A stretch of 64,000 bases of DNA from Phoenix dactylifera (taxonomy: Eukaryota > Streptophyta > Magnoliopsida > Arecales > Arecaceae). The notes under the pieces are model-generated. The model did no database searches, was not told the DNA's origin, and was given only the letters and a program-made list of their open reading frames with translations. The stretch is from the NCBI RefSeq assembly GCF_009389715.1, contig NC_052392.1, forward strand, positions 31,729,075-31,793,074. The letters run 5' to 3'. Shown here piece by piece: positions 24,101 through 35,940 of the stretch. Both the position numbers and the translations under genes were made by a program. Numbering within the stretch: the first letter of the stretch is position 1; each line of letters opens with the position of its first letter.

Positions 24101-26100
24101 GCTTTCAAGACGTTAAAGTATTGGTTGAATCAGGTCCACTAACTTATAGATGGATCAGTCCAGCCACATATGGACATGCACAGAATATGGACAAACACGG
24201 TGTGTCTTGCTTCCTTTTTGTGTACATATTTATTTGTGGTTGGACTGGTCCCACTAAGCTGGTAGACGTGGTCCAATAATTTTTCCTTTAAGACAATCAA
24301 TAGCAAACTGTAGAGAGAGAGTGAGTATTGTATATATTTTTCTGAAATACTGATACCTGAATACTTGTATTGAGAAGTTTTCCTCTATATTTGGTTTTTT
24401 AATTCTTTTTTTTCTCTTTGTACGATTATTCTTGATCTAACAGGGAAGTGCGATATTGTCTCCTTGTTACCTTAAAAAAATATATTTGAATACCTTTTTT
24501 GTTCTTTAATTCTTACAATAATCTTAGTCATTCTTGTTCTAAATTATACCAAGTTTCCAACAAGAAATGTGGGAAACACATGTTTAGATGGATTGAGCAG
24601 AGAAGCCACACCCATCTGAGGTACCATTGTGATCAAAAGTTTTGTTGAGAGAGAGCATGTCCTAACATAAAACATTCAAAAACATTTTTTGTGCTAAAAT
24701 GGACGTTTTATACATTATAAGTATGGATACATCAAATAAAATCAGAAAATAACAAGTTTCAGAGTGTTCTATACAAGTCTTCAGCTCAAAAGATGCTTTT
24801 GGAGTAGCCGGTTGTACAAAAAGCTCCTTAGTCTATAGTCCTACTAGCTTTTTTGAATACATATTTAGTTTGAAAAATTATCCTTATCTTCTTTTTAACG
24901 TCTAAATATTCTGAAGCAGAAGATGTTCCTCTCCCTCGGCGTTTGAGCCATCTTGTATTTAGCTAATTACTATAGCCGAGTTATCCCTAATATGATTGAG
25001 CTGGTCTGAAAAGCACTTACTCACATGTAACGGTAACAAAGCAAAAGGACTTCCTTCCCACTCAAAGCAATTTAAGTCTGGCGAGATGACCATAAAGAAT
25101 AAACATCGCATCAATCTAGAATTTATATTGGTCCATTGGACCATCTTCAATGTGACCACCCATTGACATGACAGCCTAAAATAAGGGAGCATGTCACACC
25201 CAACAACTAAAGTCGTGCACCAGACCCCGCTCCACAATACTACGTAAAATTTATTGATCTCACATGTGAAATAAATGCCTTGTAACTGGGGCCAAAGTCA
25301 TGGTTAAATGGAGCAGAAACAACCTAAGTGACAAAAAAAAAAAAAAAACCCTCTTTGTAAGCCTGCCTAAACCACGGTAATGGCATAAACTTTCAGAACT
25401 AATTAAGTTCATAAATTTGTTTAACTAAAATATTTTTTTAAAAAAATAATTTATAAAAATATAATATTTAGAAAAATAGTTTTGTTAATTTGATCGGTCT
25501 AAAAAAAATGACATTTTTTAGATTTATACTTGATTGAGCATCTACTTTTTTAAAAAAAAATTGTATGAACTATTTATTATATTCTTAATTAAAAAATTAT
25601 TCATAAATTTTAATGGCTTAAAAATATTTTTTAAAAATCTAATAAAATATAAAAAAATTTATTCTTATAGAAATACTATTTTTTATTTTACAAAATTTAA
25701 CCAAATAAAAGATATCTTTTGTTACCATTTTGTTTTTTAAGTCTTTCCGCGAGCTTTACCTTAAGGACCTCCCTTTTTTTTCCCTAAAATAATATGAGAC
25801 ACTGATTTGCTATCGTTTTCTTCGGTGGAGAGACAGGAAGCAAAACAGCGCAGGACAGATGGAACAGCAGTATTAGGAGCCTTCTTGACAGCCTCATCTA
25901 CCCCCCTTTGATCCGTAAACTAAAGCCCCAGAATCCAGATGGGATCCCACAATGCATTAAAAAATTTACCTTCTGGCCTGATGACAAGACTGAGAGCTAA
26001 AAAGGCGGGGAAGGGTGTGAGGGACAGTTGTAAGGATAGGGTGTCATTCCTATTTTTTTAAAGTACCCTGGGTCTCCAAGGCAGGAGAATTAAAGAAGAT
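21131..26100. other. Gene-free stretch
   Basis: No gene recognised. 25500-25600 is similar to the inside of the Harbinger-like MITE at 35031-35940 (shared words such as TTGATTGAGCAT/TTGGTTGAGCAT and ATTTATTATA.TCTTAAT), so 25420-25740 is probably a relic of that family. 23650-23690 has a TGGTATCAGAGCAGAG word followed by GAGTTCGAATT, like retrotransposon primer-site DNA, with nothing around it to confirm. Confidence 0.45.
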
Positions 26101-26496
26101 GGGATATATCAAACTATGCAACATTGTGCTCTTCCATTCCTCATGTAAGATGGCCTTCTACTGAGGCCCTGTCCCTTGCACAAGAGCAGCTTTCTGTTGA
26201 GGGGTTTGTCAGAGAATTCAAGGATGAATTGAGTTTCCAGGTGGTGGGTATTTATGCCATCCTATTAAATGATGCTGGCTTTCCATATCTTGGTTTATGC
26301 TTCAGGATGGCTTCATCGGGTCTTGTTATGTGGAAGTTGCCAGAGACTTTAAAGGCTGAAGGAGGTTCATTTTGGCAGTGAGAATTTATGTGCTTCTTAA
26401 TGAGTTCTTTGCCTCGTCTTTGGGGCTAACAATTCTCTCAGCCTAGTTTGGTTTCTTTCTTGTTGTCTCCCACTCCTCCAAACCCAATTTGCTGCT

Positions 26497-26621
26497 ATGG
26501 AGGCTTCACAACTCGCTGGAGATGCAGAAGAGTGTAGCAGCAGTGAGTCTGGGTGGACCAAGTACCTGGCATCACCCATGCATGAGGGTGGTGATAGTGA
26601 TGACCATGATGATGTTGAAGG

Positions 26622-26654
<33 letters not shown>

Positions 26655-26997
26655 CGACGACGACGACGGTGGTGGTAGAAGTAACAAAAACAGCAATGGT
26701 GGTAAAGATGAAGGTGATGAAGATGATGACTCCATGGCTTCTGATGCTTCTACAGGACGAGCTCGCAACAAGCATTCTTGCAAAAAAGGTGATGGTATCA
26801 AGGCCTTGGAGCATCCCAAACATGATGAAGAAAATGATGGGAATTATAGTAAGCATTCTTCACATTTATGCAGGATATTTCCCAAGCAGGAGAAGAACAG
26901 AGATGGAAAAACTCGGAATCCTTTTCAAAGGGAAGCTGGTTCTGCCTCTTCACAGAGCAATCCCAAGGCGAGGAAGCCCAACCTGAGTAATAAATGA
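26497..26997 (+). CDS. SOB5-LIKE (SOFL) family protein
   Basis: 166-residue single-exon frame. Two short motifs define this plant-only family: ECSSSESGWTKYLASP at 12-27 and DDDSMASDASTG at 76-87. Between them is a run of 15 Asp (43-57), much longer than I know from relatives. The C-terminal half is basic and rich in Lys, Ser and Asn, with a RIFPKQE stretch. The protein is mostly disordered and acidic at the N-terminus; no membrane segment is visible. Arabidopsis SOB5 and SOFL1/2 raise cytokinin levels when overexpressed, but no biochemical activity is known; function here is inferred from the two motifs. Lys22 replaces the usual Met/Leu in GWT-Y. The start is the first ATG before motif A. The copy looks intact. 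Confidence 0.82.
26623..26667 (+). repeat. Coding (GAT)10(GAC)5 microsatellite
   Basis: Ten GAT then five GAC codons, all Asp. The step from GAT to GAC in a block suggests slippage of an interrupted repeat. Length changes would alter only the Asp run. Confidence 0.95.
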
Positions 26998-28280
26998 TTT
27001 TAGCAATGTATCCTTCCTTGCTTGTTTTGTTATGTATCCTTTCTATATATGAGCAGACTTCTCTTTGGTCCTCCTGAAAAGTACTTGAAGGGAAGAGCCT
27101 ATGGCTAGCTTCCGGAGCTCCTTTTCTCCGGTACAAGCTTTTGAAGCTTTTAACTGTACTTAAAATAACATAGCCTGGTCTAAATACCTTACTTTGTAAG
27201 CCTATTTTGAGCTAGATTTTCTTCCACGCCATTATTCGGCACCACAAACACTCTGACTGTTGTTTATATTTTCTGCCACAACCAGAAGGAAAATTTTTGA
27301 AAGAGATTATACTCTATCTGAAGAAACGAAAGCCTCATGATATTTTCCAAGTGAAGTATATTAGTGACGACCAGCACTTTTTCTGATCCAATTATTTGAT
27401 ATTCTTCAAGCAACTTTTTGTATGCAATTAGTCTACTTTGCTGGCGGTACCTCCTACTGATTTGTGATGAGGTATAAAATCCTCAAGAGTGACTGTAAGA
27501 AGAGATTATAATGTGATATTTTAGTGGTCAGATATGAATTTTGGAGAGTGGTGAAAGTTCTTCCAATCATGTTCTAAGCTTGGAAAGACCTCTGCTGGTG
27601 TTTACCATAACAATGATCTGCCAAGGAGTTGAGATAGAGAACGATAGAATTGGGATTAGAAGAAGCTTTACCATTTCCCATGCTTGTCTGAAAATGCAAG
27701 ACAGCCATGCAACCTTGAACTGCGCCAATAAGCCACTTATATCTAACAAAATATGTGCAAGTTTCTTGAGCCAATGACATATACCATATATAAATCGAAT
27801 AAATAAACAATTTAGCATCTAACTCAGCCCAAATGCCTCTATCTCTAGCTTCACCAAAGTCACTAAAATATTAGGTGCTTCCAAGAAGGTCTTCACGTAA
27901 ATTTGAATCACCCAAAACTTCAATTCGAAGAGTTACAACAGTATGTATTTCTCTCTCTTTTTTTTGTGGCAAAAGTTATGCCTTTTTAGTAGTCTTGGTT
28001 ACGAAGACTTCTGCAGCTAATTTGGTAGAAATATGAACAGAGACGTGTGAGAATATTCCAAAGTTTGGTTTGGACAATGAATGAGAAAGCATGCGTCCTT
28101 CTATTTTTTAGGTGGCAACAATGTTGCCAGAAGTTAACAAGTAGAATATCGAACTAGACGAGAGCTTCATGTACTTCTGCAGTAGTTAAATATATTGTTT
28201 AAGCTATGCTTCAAGCATTTATTCTCTCAAATAATTATTGTTCAGCATTGAATTACTGAAATATCATAGCACGTTTATAA

Positions 28281-28393
28281 AGAAGCCAACGAAGCTGCGG
28301 ATTGAGAGGTCTTCCATGATCATTCTAAAAGTATCCTGAATCACGAAAAGGAAGTTTGTCGGTTAAACGAAGCCAACGAAGCTGCGGATTGAG
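28281..28393. repeat. Tandem duplication of about 88 bp
   Basis: GAAGCCAACGAAGCTGCGGA... occurs at about 28283 and again about 88 bases later. Each copy is followed at a different distance by AAGTTTGTCGG. Confidence 0.75.
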
Positions 28394-29112
28394 TGATCGA
28401 AGAAAGTTTGTCGGAGTAAAAGGATTGATGTGATATTTTTTTGGATTTTTTTATATGCATCCATAAGGAGGTGGATGAGCCAGCTGTAGCCCAAAAAAAA
28501 AAAAAAAAAAAAAATGCCATATTAGGTTAAATGCAGTGCTGGCTTGATCATTCCATCCAACCACTCCATGAAACATACGCATCCATGTTCACACTTGGAC
28601 CACAACTTGGCCGTCCATCCCTTTTTTCCGTTTTCGTAGCAGGACATGACAAAATCTATCGTAGAGCCCCGATTGCCACGTGTCTCGTGTTGCATGGCCT
28701 CCCCCCTTTTTCAACTCTCGATCAAGGACATTGCATTACCGTCGAGCGTCGACAGCATCCATCTTTCTCCCCCCAAATCACATCGATGTGCCACCGCATT
28801 AGCCACGCGTATTTAATGTCATCGGTGCGAGCAATGTAAGTAAACTTGTAAGATGGGTAGGTAAAACTGCTAGGATAGGAGAGGAAAAGATTTGCTTTGA
28901 AATCTAGTGGATGCATCTTAGATTCTCTGTCTCTCTTAACTGTTGGGGAATTAGATTCTCTCGGTTATATGCAAAGGAAATTCAAGCCAATTGATGGTGT
29001 GCACCTTGTCATTTTGGCTGTCGAATCTCATGGGTTTCTGGACTAGATTTAGCTATAAAGCACCATCCAAAGTTTTATTTTATCAAATTGGCAGGCTGGC
29101 TTTTATTTTTTC

Positions 29113-29163
29113 TGCTCTCTCACTCTCTCTCTCTCTTATACACACACACACACACACACACAC
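29113..29163. repeat. (CT)n(CA)n microsatellite
   Basis: A CT run with one interruption, then TTATA, then a CA run of about 25 bases. Confidence 0.9.
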
Positions 29164-30604
29164 GGAATATAAATGATGGATTAAGCTATGCACCTTAAGG
29201 TTTGTTAAATCAGAACATGCAATCCATATTAGAAAAAGAATAAAGAATAAAATATCATAACTATTTAGCTGAAGTATAGCTGGAAAGCCATGGGGAACTT
29301 GAAGTTTATTGGGGAGAGCAAGACAACCATGATTCGAAGAAGGCAAAAACTCAAGTTATTCTTCCTCACGTTTGGCTTCCACGGGGGAAGTACATGTTAT
29401 AGGAATGAAGCAAAGTATCTTCTTCTATTATCTTAATTAATCCACTAATAAGTTGGTGGTTTGGTTACAAACTCTTTTTTCCGATGGAATTAGTAGGAAA
29501 GCTTAATCCCTGCCCACATTTATTCAAAGAATTAAGTCATTACAAGTAGAAGGCCTGATGGGTAAGCTTGCAAAGATTTAGATTACAAAGATTGGTCACA
29601 AACTCCTTGTGTCTTTAAGGTTTTAGAGGAGAAACGGTTGACAATCTCAGCCAAGACCGCAATAATAATGGATCAGGAGTTAGGCTGGAGGAAGAGCCTA
29701 TCATTTCTATCTCTCTGAATTTGCCGATGTTTAGCCATTACCAGTTGCTCCCAAACCTTCCATCCATGCATTCTATCCTCTTCTTTCTCCATAGAGACCA
29801 TAATGAAGAGAGTGACGAAGGATACTTTTCAATTTCAACCATTCTTTAAAGACCCTTAAAATGGATGTTGCAAGACAAGGTGTGATTGTTTCAGTTGAAC
29901 CATCACAGAACACACAACCTCCACTAACTGGCTCAAAAAAAAAAGGCAAATTTTATATAAATATGCAAGCTGAGATGAAATACAAATACATAAATAATAT
30001 TTTATCCTCTATAAAAAATGAAAAAAAGAAAGGAAGAAAGTAAACTATACATCCCACAAAAATTGCAAGATAGGGTGTGCAAAAATAGATAGATTGATTA
30101 AAAAAACATATTAAATCATTAGTAGAAAATGAGGCAAAAAATTTGTAGAGAGAAAAAAAATACAGAGAACCTTATGGATAAGGATATACCATACAGGAGG
30201 TTGTTGGATGAGTGTGAAGGGGGGATGGATGGAGATGTAAATATGTTATGAGAAGCGGACAATAGAGAGTAAGATGACATTTTCTTTATTATTTTTATAT
30301 AAATATACTTATAGAGAATAAATTTATCTATGTGGTCTTTTGAGAAGTTTTAGCATACTGGTAATTGGGCATGTAGAATACACATTTAAAAGAAGAGAGA
30401 AGAGAAAGGATAGAGTTTAATTTGTTTAAGAGTTGAATGAGTTGAAATTAGAGAGAAGATGGAGTCCAACATATTTAGGAATCTATTAAGGAGTCTAAGT
30501 TAATGTAGATCAATATTTTTAATCTTGGTGGGATAAGGGATCGCCCAACCTCCCATCCATTGTTGTGAGAAAATGGGATTGGGGTCCGGGCAGACTCCAA
30601 AACC

Positions 30605-30850
30605 CATCAACATAGAAGAGAAGAAGAAAGAAGAAAAATAATGGAAAGAAGAAGAAAAGGAAAGAAGAGAAGTAAAGAAAGAAGAAAAAAGTGAAGGGAG
30701 AAAAAAAAGAAAGAAAAGAAAGAAGGAATGAAAGAAGAAGAAGAAAGGAACAAAGAAAAGATGGAAAGATAGAAAGAAAAGAAAAAAGAAAAAAAGAAAA
30801 GAAAAAAAGTAAATAAGGGAAAGAAGGAAGAAGAGGTAAAAAAAGAAGAA
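30605..30850. repeat. Purine tract of about 245 bases
   Basis: Almost only A and G on the plus strand (GAAGAAA words, no simple unit). The Phe/Leu/Ser-rich minus-strand frames here are artefacts of this composition. Confidence 0.85.
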
Positions 30851-32463
30851 GCAAATATCACAAAGTCAACCACCAAATATCACTGTCCCATCAAATTTAG
30901 AGCATCGTATATATTGTTCCCCCCTTTTTCATTCCAATTTCAAAAAAAGACTCTATTTTATTGTCAAATATGCATCAATTGATTTTTGATAAATGTAACA
31001 ACACTCCCTTGTCATCCAACTAATAACTAATTCTTTTGATCTCTTTCTAGTAGATGATGATTACAACCCTCTTAAATGGTGAATTTGTCGATTAAATATT
31101 AAAGTTGTGATCATTATTTGATAGAAAGGGATTAAAACAATGAGTCATTATTTAGACCATGAAGATTGCTTTCTATCGGTCATTAGAAATCAGATGTTGA
31201 ATATCATTTTTACAAAAATCATTATTCCGAGGCTAAGTGGAAAAGTATGATGCCTCTTGATTAAATCTTATTGTTCTTAAGGACAAAAATAATCAATAAT
31301 TACAACCTATTTGAGAATTGATAGAGTCTAACTTTCTGTATAATATATAGACAGGGAATAACTTATTTTTTCTCAAATAAATTCCTGCATTAACCTTGCT
31401 TATTTACACTATTTTATTAATTAAAAACAAATATACTATGTTAAATTTGAAATCTATGAAATTTTGTATTTGAAATGTCCTTAATTCTTCTTTTCACAAA
31501 AACATATGAAAAATATGGTTAACAAGTTATATATTGCTCGTCTACACAATTTCTTAAACCAATTAGATACTATTTTTTTAAAAGAATCTTTACTCATTTC
31601 TCATCCACATCTGTTACCAACTACTTGTTTTAAAATTTAGAAGGCAAACAAAAAAAAAAATCGATATTCTTTTATTCACTTCCTTTATTTCATCTCTCTT
31701 ATTTCTAATTCTATAAACATTAATTTAATTTTTACCATTCATTGCACATATCCTTTTGATTTGAAATAGAAATGTCTACAATGTTCATGCATTTAAAAAT
31801 TAAATAATTACATTCAACTCATACTACCTCCATGAGCATCCACACCATGATCATGTCTCTCCACGCATTTCAAGCTCCTCTTGCCATACTTCCTTCCATT
31901 GCAAATGTAAAAGTTTGGGAAAATCTTGCAGCTGTACAACCTGGCTGTGGCTTGTCATAACAACGTGATCTCTGGGTGCCTCAAAGTTCGTGTATTTTTT
32001 TGATTTGATTTATTTTTCAATGTCTTTCAATTCAAATCGACTTCCTCCTCCTCAGCATTGACCCGTTGTGCGAACGCACACCAAACCGACGACCGATCTC
32101 GGAATCTACCGCTCTATATAGCGAACGCACGAATCTTGAACAAATCGAGAAACCAACGGGATAAAGCTTACCATCCCATGCCTCGAGATCGCCGAAATAC
32201 AAGATCTGACGGGTCCAGTTCCTCATACAATCATCAAGTCCTTATCAGACCAGCAAGAGCTGAAAACCCTCCGATCGCGCGCATAGAATTATTATGCGGT
32301 TGAAGCATCTATCTTGGGCTTCTCTATCATCGCGACATACCAACGGCTTGATTTGCTTCACGTGAAAGTGATGAATGGCCGATTTAGCATCCGCACAAAA
32401 GATTTATATGGGTATGGTACGGCGGTGAAAAGGTGGAAAACTCGGCGAAGTGTCCTCTAACAT

Positions 32464-32503
32464 TTAGGGTTTCCAGGGACCTTCCCTTGCCTCTATATAA
32501 ATA
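32464..32503 (+). promoter_or_regulatory. eIF5 core promoter: telo-box and TATA box
   Basis: TTAGGGTTT (telo-box AAACCCTAA inverted) at 32464-32472 is followed 21 bases later by TATATAAATA at 32494-32503. Telo-boxes near the start are typical of plant translation-machinery genes. A pyrimidine-rich leader follows. Confidence 0.65.
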
Positions 32504-32519
32504 AATCCTTTTCTCTGTT

Positions 32520-32611
32520 TTTCTTCGCTCTTGTTCTATTCTTCCCCAGCTCGGAGAGAGGAGAGAGAGAAAGAAACGCGGTCTAGGGTTTTCCGTAGGC
32601 GATTCGTCAAG
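32520..32611 (+). other. eIF5 5' untranslated exon 1 (inferred)
   Basis: CT-rich then GA-rich leader without any ATG, ending CAAG|GTAAGG, a good donor site. The start is an estimate from the TATA box. The intron that follows opens with the T-rich texture of plant leader introns and has no gene before eIF5. Confidence 0.6.
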
Positions 32612-33591
32612 GTAAGGGCCTCCTCTTCTCTCTCTCGATCGCCTCCTGTCGATCCGATCTCGCTTTTCCATTGCTCGTGTTGGTTATTTTGCTTGTTTAC
32701 TGGGTTCTCTGGGGCTTGATCGTTGTGGTAATTGTAGGCTTTTATGTAGAGATTTTGGATTGATTTGGTCTTTGGAGCGATTGTTTTGATTTTAATTTGT
32801 TTTATTTCCTGATATTTGATTTCATTATCGTATTCTTTGAGATGGTGGACCGTGGATTACTGGAAATTCATGACTTGATTAGGATTTGTTTGATTTATGA
32901 GTTTTTAGTTTGATTCTGAGATTGGTTTGCCTTTCTTTTGGTTCAATCAGACTGTTACTGATGCTTATCTCTGTGTTGGATTTTGATTTGATCTGATATG
33001 TGTGTGTATGTGGGATTTTTCATGGTAATTATAGTTTGATCGTTCTTTTTTATGGTATAGCTTAATTGATCGTTTATGAGTATTGAGTTTTCGTATAATC
33101 AGATTAGTTTTAATATCAACTTCCAAGTCCTTTATTTTTACCCATTTTTTCTTTTATATTGTTAGTGTAACTCGGCTAGCATTTGAGTTGGAACTCTTGA
33201 TCCAACAGCCTAGTTTTGATTATTTATATGGATTATGGGCAAATAAGTTGAACCTTGAACTTCTTTTTAGATTAGCTGATTCTTGGCATACAGATAGTTC
33301 CATTACAGTTATGATGGATATCAGTTGTGATTTTGGTTCTGATAACATTGCCTCGACTAAAGTTTGATTTAATTTAGCAGTCTGCAATATATGTCACTTT
33401 TATTTTCTTTCTTCATATATATATATATATATATATAATGTTAGCAATCCTTGTTCCAGGATTAATCCTCCCTACTATTTGGTTATCTGTAAGGTAGATA
33501 TATAATTGCTTTGGTGTAATTTAGGAGAGTAGACAATGATAACACTTTTAAGGAAGGTATTTAGTTGTAAATTTTAAGGCTTGGTGATTAG

Positions 33592-33755
33592 CAAGGGCAG
33601 GACCTAGTGCAATAGTAAGGTTTTTTTATTGTGACTTAGGTATCACGTGTTTGAAATATGAAAATAGTCTCTCTGCACATGGGGGTAAGGTTGCTTACAT
33701 TAGACCCTCCCTAGACCCCATGGTGGCGGGAGCCTTGTGTATGGGACGCCCTATT
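33592..33755 (+). mobile_element. Au-type SINE
   Basis: 164 bp tRNA-derived SINE. It has a pol III A box (TAGTGCAATAGTAAGG), a mutated B box (TCACGTGTTTGAAA), the Au-family body (CTCTCTGCA, GTAAGGTTGC.TACAT.AGACC, GGCGGGAGCCTTGTG) and a T-rich end. An 11-bp target duplication TTGGTGATTAG flanks it at 33581-33591 and 33756-33766. Confidence 0.9.
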
Positions 33756-33963
33756 TTGGTGATTAGTCTATGAAAAGTCATCGCAAGATGTGAGTATATT
33801 AGCTTTTTTATTGCCTATTGAGATGCATGCAATTGATGATTGCAGTCTTGAGCTTCTCCAATTTGTTTTATCTTTATTACAAATCAATTTGTGAAAAAAC
33901 GTGAAGGTTACTGATTTCATGCAGGCACCATTTTAGGAAAGTGCCAACTTACATCTATTTTAT

Positions 33964-34117
33964 GGATGATGGTGTATGCATGTACTTTTGGTAGGGTGTG
34001 AATGTGCTGAGCTGACCTCAACTTTTGGCTGCTTAGGCTTGGATGATGGTGTATGCATGTACTTTTGGTAGGGTGTGAATGTGCTGAGCTGACCTCAACT
34101 TTTGGCTGCTTAGGCTT
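33964..34117. repeat. Perfect 77-bp tandem duplication
   Basis: 33964-34040 and 34041-34117 are identical (GGATGATGGTGTATGCATGT... to ...GCTTAGGCTT). Zero differences points to a recent event or an assembly duplicate. Confidence 0.93.
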
Positions 34118-35030
34118 GGCTTGATATATGGAAAGGTGTGTTCATATTTGAGGCTATGATTGGGTAAAGTGGGCTTTGATTTTTCTTTGCAAAACAAAGA
34201 GTTCAGGCATGGCTTGATCAAATATTGAGCTTTTAGTTGTGCTTGAGTTTGTCTTATTAATTAACTAAACATGCTTAGGCAAGCCCATTATCAATCTAAG
34301 CATGATTTGTTCTTGCAGCTTAGACTTTGAATCCGTGTTTGTGGATCTGCAATGTGGTTGCTTATATTGATTTGTTCAACAAGCTTATCTATATCCGAAC
34401 TCTATTAAAAAGTGGTAGTTCACATTTTGGAATATTCTCCTAGTGATCTTCTGTCAACATAATAGACAAAGCACCATTGCATTTAATTGTAAGTGTTTTG
34501 TAAAAATGGCAATGGCAAAAGGAAAGAAAAATCGCAAGCGGAACTCGAATATGTTTGGCTTATGTTACATGGGAGTCCCCTTTCTCTCATAGGTTTTGGC
34601 TGCGCCAAAGTTAACCCCAAAAAGAAAAAAAAGGAAAAAGAAAATCTTAGGCAAGAAAACATTGTCCACGGCTTGAGCTCCATCTCTCCCCTCTCCACCC
34701 GCATCCTTCCATTATTTTGATTGGAATTGAAGTTAACAAATAATTTTTGTTTAAAAAATATTAATTTGTCTCCAATTTGGTAAGAATTCATCATTGGGAA
34801 AATCCTGATGTACTGTACATGCCAAAGGAGAAACTTAAGCGATGTAACTTGTTCCTTCTTTTCAAAAACACAATAAACTCAATATAGATTGGGTCCTCTT
34901 TTTTATATCAAACTTGAAACTATATTCAGCACAATATCAAATTCCTTATGCCCTAAGGAAGCATACTTATGAAGTATAAATATCACAACACCAAAGCAGA
35001 GACCACAACTTTCATTGAGATGGACTTTTA

Positions 35031-35940
35031 GGACTCGTTTGGTTTGTGGGAAGAATTTTACTTCATTGGAATGTTTTTTCTTGGGAAGCTGATGACTGGG
35101 TCTGCGATACCTGAAAAAGTGGTTTTTGCATGTTTTGTTGACCATGGAAAAGTAGCATAGGAAATATACTTTTCAAAGTGACTTATATTTGGTTGAGCAT
35201 ATATTTTTCTAGAAAAGTTGTGTAAAATATTTATTATACTCTTAATAAAGGGATTACAAGAAAAAAAAACATCACATGCATAATTTTTAGAATCAGATGC
35301 TTGAAATAGCAAGGTCCAAAGGTTTTGAAGGTTTAACACCAAAAAGATCCAAATATATTTTTAGTAGCTATTTAAAAATATTTTTAACTATGAAAATTAC
35401 CATAATTCATAATATATTTGAATACTTGTTTAACTATTAAAATTACCACAATTCATAATATATTTTTAATAGCTGTGTTTAATTTTTTTAAAATCTAAAA
35501 ATATTTTGAAAAATTAAAAATAGCTATTAAAAATATTTATTGGATTGATTTTTTAGTTAATAACTAACAGCTTCTTTATACCATGATAATTTTAAATAGT
35601 TATTAATATATTTTTATATATTAAAATTTCCATAACTTCTTTATATTGTGGTAATTTTTAATAGTTTAAGATTAACTATTAAACATATCTATTAAGAAGA
35701 TCGTGATGGCTTAAGAGTATTTTTGGAAAAAAATTACCATAATTTTTATCCCATCTGAAAGTGGCTTTTGCATGTCTCACATGGGTTTTTCTTTCTCATG
35801 AAATGTGAAAAGTTTATTCATTTGGAAAAGCTACTTTTTCGTCTCTTCTTTTGAAAACTCCAACTAAACATAAGATATTTTTTTCATTTTTTCGTTGACT
35901 ACACTTTTCTCCCTCCTCTTCCCGCGAACCAAATGAGTCC
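35031..35940. mobile_element. Harbinger-like MITE, 910 bp
   Basis: Left end GGACTCGTTTGGTTTGTGGG; right end inverted is GGACTCATTTGGTTCGCGGG. These match at 17 of 20. Flanks are TTA on the left and TTG on the right, fitting a PIF/Harbinger TTA target duplication with one change. The inside is AT-rich and non-coding. Confidence 0.75.

Larger units (their letters stand above)
26998..32040. other. Gene-free stretch between SOFL and eIF5
   Basis: No further gene recognised. It holds the SOFL 3' flank, a tandem duplication near 28.3 kb, a poly-A run at 28491-28513, a CT/CA microsatellite and a purine tract, all listed separately. A G-box core (GCCACGTGTC) at about 28675 has no gene beside it. Confidence 0.5.

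Noticed and set aside
30519..30876. Phe/Leu/Ser-rich minus-strand frames resembling membrane proteins
   Set aside because: Pure translation of a purine tract.
32032..32226. 64-residue minus-strand protein
   Set aside because: No homology; the frame crosses a donor-like site. Kept only as a hint of divergent transcription.
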